DNA from: Polaromonas sp. JS666
GTDB taxonomy: Bacteria > Pseudomonadota > Gammaproteobacteria > Burkholderiales > Burkholderiaceae_C
Direction of reading: 5' to 3'
DNA length: 64,000 nucleotides
Assembly (NCBI RefSeq): GCF_900103405.1
Contig: NZ_FNHX01000001.1
Coordinates: forward strand, 620,001-684,000
Shown: positions 61,685 through 64,000 of the stretch, piece after piece
Layout of the letters: every line of letters starts with the position of its first letter
Numbering within the stretch: position 1 is the first letter of the stretch
Notes under the pieces: model-generated
What the model was told of the DNA's origin: nothing
Databases searched by the model: none
What the model saw: only the letters and a program-made list of their open reading frames with translations
Program-made: the position numbers and the translations under genes

Positions 61685-62547
61685 ACGGCGATTTTAGGGA
61701 CGCCACTTTTTTGGGGAATGTGAAGCCCATAAAGCCTTATCGCGTTGCCGCCCATCACCGCCGCCTGGCTTTCCATGTCCAGGCCTTCCAGCAATTGCCG
61801 CGATACCGCCCACCACAGCGCGTAAGGAGCGGCCAGCTCCAGCACCGGCCAGTCGCTACCCCAGACCACACGGTCCGTGCCAAAGCTCTGCAGCACATGC
61901 TCGGCCCAGCGCCGCACCGCGCCCGGCGCGGGGCGCGGACCGGCTTCGGTCAGCAGGCCCGAGAGTTTGCACATGGCCTGCGTTTCTTTTGCGATGTGCG
62001 CGATGCCCTCGGCCCAGGGCTGCCATTGGCCCACCGCGATATCGGGCTTGGCGCCGTGGTCTATCACCATGCGCAGCCCGGGGTGGCGGCCGGCCAGGGT
62101 CAGGATGTGCGGCAGGTGCACGGGCTTGACCAGCGCGTCGAACACCAGGCCGCAATCAACCATCGCATGCAGGGCCGGGGCAAGCGCGGGCTGCAATATC
62201 CATTGAGGGTCGGCGATATCCTGCAGCATGGGCCGCAAGCCCTTGAGCCGCGGGTGCCGCGCCAGCACCTCTATGCGGCGCGGCGCGTCGGCCGCCAGCA
62301 TGTCGACCCAGCCGACCACGCCCAGCACCGCCGGGTTGGCGTCGGCCTGGTCCAGCAGGAACTGTGTTTCCGCCTCGGTGGGCGCGGCCTGCACCAGCAC
62401 GCCGCCGCGCACACCGTGCGGCCGCGACTGCGCCTGCCAGTCGGCCACGGCCACATCGCGGTAAAGAGGCGCCAGCGCCGGCGTGAGCCAGCCGTAGTCG
62501 CCGCGCGCCAATTGCCAGCAGTGAAAGTGCGCATCAATGATCTTCAT
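61681..62547 (-). CDS. amidohydrolase-2 family lactonase (L-fuconolactonase-like)
   Basis: A 288-residue TIM-barrel metal-dependent hydrolase. MKIIDAHFHCWQ is the HxH motif, further ligands are in MVIDHGAKPDI and VWGSDWPVLE. With an adjacent sugar dehydrogenase and FucU, hydrolysis of L-fuconolactone (or the lactone of a related sugar) is the likely reaction. ATGA overlaps join it to both neighbours. Confidence 0.87.
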   Translation of the reverse strand: MKIIDAHFHCWQLARGDYGWLTPALAPLYRDVAVADWQAQSRPHGVRGGVLVQAAPTEAETQFLLDQADANPAVLGVVGWVDMLAADAPRRIEVLARHPRLKGLRPMLQDIADPQWILQPALAPALHAMVDCGLVFDALVKPVHLPHILTLAGRHPGLRMVIDHGAKPDIAVGQWQPWAEGIAHIAKETQAMCKLSGLLTEAGPRPAPGAVRRWAEHVLQSFGTDRVVWGSDWPVLELAAPYALWWAVSRQLLEGLDMESQAAVMGGNAIRLYGLHIPQKSGVPKIAV

Positions 62548-63563
62548 GGTGTCGGTGCCTCCACAGGCAACAGGCCCTGGGCGCGCAGATCCGCCCAGAA
62601 AACCGCGGGAATCGGGTGCCGCATCATGGCCGCCGCATCGGCCCACTCGGCGACCCGGCGAGCACCCAGCATCACGATGTCGACGGCCGGATGGGCCAGC
62701 GGAAACTGCAGGGCTGCCGCGCGCAGCGGCACGCCGTGCGCCGCGCAAACCGACTCGATGCGGGCCGTGCGCTCCAGCCATTCGCGGGCGGCCGGCGCGT
62801 AGTTGAAGCTGGCGGTGCCGCCGCGCGCGCCGGTCGCCAGGATGCCCGAATTGAACACGCCGCCCAGCGCGATGCGCACGCCGCGCGCCGCGCACTGCGG
62901 CAGCAGCGCCGGCAGCGCGCTGTGGTCCAGCAGGCTGTAGCGCCCGGCCAGCATCAGCACGTCCAGCCCAGCTTCGCGCAGCACCTGCAGCACCACTTCC
63001 ACATCATTGGTGCCCAGGCCGATGGCGCGTATCAAACCTTCGTGCTTCATCGCGCGCAGCGTGGGCAGGGTTTCATCCAGCAGCTGGCGCAGCACGGCCG
63101 GTGCCCGCTCGCCGTGCGAGGCTGCGTCCGGGTCGTGCACATAGACCACGTCCAGCCGCGGCAGGCCCAGGCGCTGCAGGCTGTCTTCCACGCTGCGGCG
63201 GGTGCCCGCGGCGCTGAAGTCCCACACTTGGTTAAAGGGCAGGATGTCCACATAACCGTGCTGGGCGCGCGCCGCGTTTTTGTCTGGCACCAGCAGCCGG
63301 CCCACCTTGCTCGACAGCACATAGCTGTCCCGCGGGTGGCCGCGCAGCGCGTCGCCCAGCCGCCGCTCCGACAGGCCGTGGCCGTAATGCGGCGCGGTGT
63401 CGAAAGTGCGGCAGCCGTCGGCCCAGGCCGCGTCGACCAGCGCCCTGGCCTCGGCATCGCTCACGGCGGCAAACAGGTTGCCCAGCGGCGCGCCGCCCAG
63501 GCCCAGCCGCAGGCCGCTTTCTTTACAGGCGGAAAACACAGGGGCCATGTCCAAAGTCGTCAT
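62544..63563 (-). CDS. aldo/keto reductase (D-threo-aldose 1-dehydrogenase-like)
   Basis: A 339-residue NAD(P)-dependent oxidoreductase. Tetrad residues are in FDTAPHYGHGLSE (Asp, Tyr) and SSKVGRL (Lys), with VYVHDPD near the His position. GLGGAPLGNLF at the N-terminus is typical of L-fucose/D-threo-aldose dehydrogenases. It would oxidise the sugar to the lactone for the downstream lactonase. Divergent from fucU-like. Confidence 0.88.
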   Translation of the reverse strand: MTTLDMAPVFSACKESGLRLGLGGAPLGNLFAAVSDAEARALVDAAWADGCRTFDTAPHYGHGLSERRLGDALRGHPRDSYVLSSKVGRLLVPDKNAARAQHGYVDILPFNQVWDFSAAGTRRSVEDSLQRLGLPRLDVVYVHDPDAASHGERAPAVLRQLLDETLPTLRAMKHEGLIRAIGLGTNDVEVVLQVLREAGLDVLMLAGRYSLLDHSALPALLPQCAARGVRIALGGVFNSGILATGARGGTASFNYAPAAREWLERTARIESVCAAHGVPLRAAALQFPLAHPAVDIVMLGARRVAEWADAAAMMRHPIPAVFWADLRAQGLLPVEAPTP

Positions 63564-63605
63564 GTAGAAACCAGTTTCAGGGTTAATCCTAATAAAAGTT
63601 CAGTT

Positions 63606-63621
63606 ATGTTATGACTAACAT
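63606..63621. promoter_or_regulatory. operator candidate ATGTTA-TGAC-TAACAT
   Basis: A perfect 6-4-6 inverted repeat in the divergent space between the aldo/keto reductase and fucU-like genes. It resembles GntR-family sites. No regulator gene of that family is in the window. Confidence 0.55.
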
Positions 63622-63694
63622 GTCAGTTATCGACAGCGGGAAATCCCGAGGTTTTCACAAAAACCGGGCCTCCCTGCCAAGACCGCTTGCTCCC

Positions 63695-64000
63695 ATGCTC
63701 AAGAACATTCCACCGCTGCTCACGCCCGACGCCCTGCATGCCCTGGCCAGCATGGGCCATGGCGATGACCTGGCGATTGTGGATGCCAATTTCCCGGCCG
63801 CCCAGGTGGCGCGCAAAAGCGGCGCCCGGCTGGTGCAACTGGCCGGCGCCACCGCCCCGCAGGCGCTGGCCGCCGTGCTGCGTTTGCTGCCGCTGGACGA
63901 CTTCGTGCCCGAAGCCGCCTGGACCATGCAGGTGGTGGGCGACCCCGAGGCCGTTCCCGCGCCGGTGGCCGAATTTACCACCGTGCTGCACCAGGCCGGC
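63695..64000 (+). CDS. RbsD/FucU family sugar mutarotase, C-terminus outside the window
   Basis: 102 residues are present. MLKNIPPLLTPDALHALASMGHGDDLAIVDANFPA carries the conserved His and Asp of the mutarotase site; the family interconverts sugar anomers (L-fucose for FucU). In-frame ATGs at 63611 and 63620 exist upstream, but the chosen start gives the family's N-terminus. It forms the divergent arm of the fucose-type cluster. Confidence 0.9.
   Translation, partial: MLKNIPPLLTPDALHALASMGHGDDLAIVDANFPAAQVARKSGARLVQLAGATAPQALAAVLRLLPLDDFVPEAAWTMQVVGDPEAVPAPVAEFTTVLHQAG

Overview
The window is high-GC and densely coded, with compact operons and many ATGA stop/start overlaps. I infer a Comamonadaceae-type betaproteobacterium (Polaromonas / Rhodoferax / Variovorax neighbourhood). 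The evidence is the arrangement ffs next to dnaX-ybaB-recR, trxA-rho-rpmE2, the pstSCAB-phoUBR and ppk-sixA / ppx layout, and a small-type SRP RNA. No database was consulted, so the genus is inference.

Layout. 0-3 kb: RND efflux pump, with a truncated permease and its membrane fusion protein. 3-7 kb: rnhA, a yafS-like methyltransferase, gloB and mltD, the same neighbourhood as in E. coli. 7-10 kb: a nitrate/sulfonate/taurine-type ABC importer. 10-14 kb: a MAPEG protein, recR, ybaB, dnaX and the 4.5S RNA gene. 14-15.4 kb: one A+T-richer orphan gene. 15.4-21.3 kb: a low-molecular-weight tyrosine phosphatase, small unknowns, two tandem Crp/Fnr paralogues and a flavoprotein. 21.4-27.3 kb: AddA/AddB-type helicase-nuclease. 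27.4-33.2 kb: trxA, rho, rpmE2, an ArnT-like membrane protein and a MATE exporter. 33.2-40.6 kb: phoR-phoB-phoU-pstB-pstA-pstC-pstS, with a divergent fasciclin lipoprotein. 40.7-44 kb: a periplasmic binding protein, ppx and a lysine/alanine-rich nucleoid-like protein. 44-46.3 kb: a small module with a dienelactone hydrolase, a LOG-like protein and two unknowns. 46.4-50.5 kb: an integron-type cassette array without an integrase. 50.8-56.8 kb: sixA, ppk and a membrane-lipid remodelling operon. 57-60.3 kb: an arsenic resistance cluster. 60.4-64 kb: a TetR regulator, a GNAT protein and an L-fucose-type sugar catabolic cluster cut by the window end.

Two themes tie much of the right half together. 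First, phosphate. Four direct-repeat PhoB boxes with 11-bp periodicity, each followed by exactly 10 bp and a -10-like hexamer, can be read in front of pstS, the fasciclin gene, ppk and a 91-residue small gene. The last lies upstream of genes resembling OlsB, PlcP and Agt, the known phosphorus-starvation lipid remodelling set. Uptake (Pst), signalling (PhoU/B/R), polyphosphate storage (Ppk, Ppx) and phospholipid replacement are therefore clustered within about 25 kb.

Second, gene capture. Between sixA and ppx lies an array of promoterless small genes, all on the minus strand. Six readable attC sites separate them. The last 33 bp of sixA recur as a direct repeat at the far end (31 of 33 identical), which suggests insertion at the 3' end of sixA. 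Because the array lies downstream of and co-oriented with the PhoB-boxed ppk-sixA unit, the cassettes may be expressed under phosphate starvation (inference).

A third, separate signal is a dispersed GC-rich intergenic hairpin element present four times. It has compensatory base changes in one stem, and one copy has become the coding 3' end of the PlcP-like gene.
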